Shown here in pieces: positions 4,380-5,552 of a stretch of 5,552 nt of DNA (position 1 is the first letter of the stretch; every line of letters begins with the position of its first letter). A program made the translations under genes and the position numbers. The stretch comes from Methanomassiliicoccus sp. UBA386. Its GTDB lineage: Archaea > Thermoplasmatota > Thermoplasmata > Methanomassiliicoccales > Methanomassiliicoccaceae. The stretch lies in assembly GCA_002498285.1 (NCBI GenBank), contig DAGU01000011.1:1-5552 (forward strand), written 5' to 3'. Under the pieces are notes generated by a model. It was not told the DNA's origin. It searched no databases and saw nothing but the letters and a program-made list of their open reading frames with translations.

Positions 4380-5552
4380 TCAGATCTCGATAGGCCTGCC
4401 CACCGCCCTGGCCCTGACCCTCATCTCCGCCAGCTGGGTGATGCCCGGAGCATCGGGAGTGACCACCCTCTCCTCTTCCACGGTTATCTTCACCGCTGGA
4501 TGCAGTGCGCCGGCCCTCGTCGCCCGACCCAGGGCATGCTCGCTCGCCAGCTCCTTGGCGCGCCGCACCGCATCGTGCTCCTTAAGGAACGAGATGGGGG
4601 TGGAGAAGGCGGAGTGCACCGCAAACCCCTTGTCCCGCGGATACACGAAGACGTCCACATACTCGGATATGTGTCCGCATACCGCTCCCACCGCATTGCC
4701 GATCTCGTGGTCCTGTGGGATGATCACCCGTGCGCCGATCTTTCTCTCCAGGGCGGCAATGTAGGCCTGGGCCGGCGCCCCGATGCCCACCACCGGAGCG
4801 TCCAGGACGGTGTTGAACCGCAGAGGGCCACAGGCCCTCTTCCCGCTGACCATTCCCATGACCTCGTGGAACGCCGGATCGTCAGGTAGAGAGCCCAGGG
4901 CGTCGGTCAGCACCTTCCTCACGACCTCCTCGGCGATCTGCGAGGTGACGGCGTCCAGGACGCTGTCGGCGAACTCCTCCCTGCCGACGGACATTACCCT
5001 GGCGAAGAGGTCCGCTCCCTGGACGGCCGCTTCGACGTCCCCCTCGGTGTATGCGCCCTTCACGTGGAGCGCATCGGTCGGGGTGAACCCTATGCTGGCG
5101 ATCGCCCCGCGGGCGCGCATCTCGTCCAGCATGGGCAGCAGGAGAACGATGTCGAGGTCGTTCTTTATCTGAGAAAGGGTGCGGGGCCCCCGCTCGGCCA
5201 GATATGCGGCGAGCCTGCCCTGCGAGCCTGACAGGCCATGGCCACGCTCCGTGAGATAGATGAAGCGGGCCTGGCCGACCTCTCGCATCCTCGACGTGAT
5301 GTCTGGGAACCAGCGGGCGGCGAAGCATAGCGGCACCACCCTCTGAGGCCCTATGGCCAGCCCGCCCTCCGCCGACGCCCGTACCTCGGAATCGCCACCC
5401 AGCGCGGAGGTCCTCATGTCCACCGCCTCCACCCTGGTGCGCCATCTGCCCACCGTGGAGCCGTTTTTGCTGACCTTGGGTATGCCGCACCTCAGCACGG
5501 CGATGTCGGTGGAAGTCCCGCCCATGTCCACCACCACGCAGTCGTCGATGCC
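4380..5552 (-). CDS. Hydantoinase/oxoprolinase-family ATPase, C-terminal part (5' end beyond window)
   Basis: This is the C-terminal 390 residues of a HyuA-like protein. The family couples ATP hydrolysis to opening of cyclic amides such as hydantoins or 5-oxoproline, or to related carboxylations; the substrate is unknown. The frame is open to base 5552 (first visible residues GIDDCVVVDMGG), so the GTG at 5535-5537 is not the start. The conserved phosphate-binding motif DMGGTSTD sits at fragment residues 9-16. It normally lies mid-protein, so about 250-300 residues are missing. Further family motifs are VGRWRTRVEAVDMRT...LGGDS (34-55), FTPTDALHVKG (156-166), GIGAPAQAYIAAL (256-268) and PQDHEIGNAVGAVCG (279-293), the last two belonging to the ASKHA nucleotide-binding fold. 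The next gene on the strand is not a HyuB subunit, so any partner must lie upstream or elsewhere. The methanofuran enzyme MfnF shares the fold but is much shorter. Confidence 0.88.
   Translation of the reverse strand, partial: GIDDCVVVDMGGTSTDIAVLRCGIPKVSKNGSTVGRWRTRVEAVDMRTSALGGDSEVRASAEGGLAIGPQRVVPLCFAARWFPDITSRMREVGQARFIYLTERGHGLSGSQGRLAAYLAERGPRTLSQIKNDLDIVLLLPMLDEMRARGAIASIGFTPTDALHVKGAYTEGDVEAAVQGADLFARVMSVGREEFADSVLDAVTSQIAEEVVRKVLTDALGSLPDDPAFHEVMGMVSGKRACGPLRFNTVLDAPVVGIGAPAQAYIAALERKIGARVIIPQDHEIGNAVGAVCGHISEYVDVFVYPRDKGFAVHSAFSTPISFLKEHDAVRRAKELASEHALGRATRAGALHPAVKITVEEERVVTPDAPGITQLAEMRVRARAVGRPIEI

Noticed and set aside
5535..5537. GTG as the start of the hydantoinase-like protein
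   Set aside because: The frame continues open to the window edge, and the motif it would begin with is normally in the middle of the protein.

Overview
The window is GC-rich (about 60% by eye) and densely packed. It most likely comes from an archaeon. Arginine AGG/AGA and isoleucine ATA codons are common despite the high GC. The citrate synthase start has an A/T-rich TATA-like box about 26 bp upstream and no Shine-Dalgarno sequence, which is the arrangement of archaeal leaderless transcripts. The gene set and composition would suit a high-GC member of the Thermoplasmatota such as Methanomassiliicoccales, but that placement is an inference without any database search.

Layout from left to right: (1) a pirin-family cupin protein on +, cut off at its 5' end by the window; (2) a complete citrate synthase on -, meeting the pirin gene tail to tail with no base between the stop codons; (3) a 182-bp divergent intergenic region with a candidate leaderless promoter for citrate synthase and several inverted repeats; (4) a complete zinc-type medium-chain dehydrogenase on +; (5) a complete secreted or membrane-anchored protein of unknown function on -, again tail to tail with no intergenic base; (6) a 78-bp spacer; (7) the C-terminal part of a hydantoinase/oxoprolinase-family ATPase on -, running off the right edge.

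The genes do not form one obvious pathway. Citrate synthase (entry of acetyl-CoA into citrate) and the dehydrogenase are divergently transcribed from a shared control region, so they could be co-regulated. Pirin and the secreted protein are their convergent partners. Citrate synthase and pirin both relate to central carbon metabolism, but the link is only positional. The hydantoinase-like gene and the secreted protein are co-directional, but the spacer has its own A/T-rich promoter-like element.

I see no CRISPR array, transposase, phage gene, RNA gene or defence system. The most distinctive sequence-level signals are the two convergent gene pairs ending on an identical shared TGATCA hexamer, and the inverted repeats packed around the dehydrogenase start. 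I do not claim a new biological system here.
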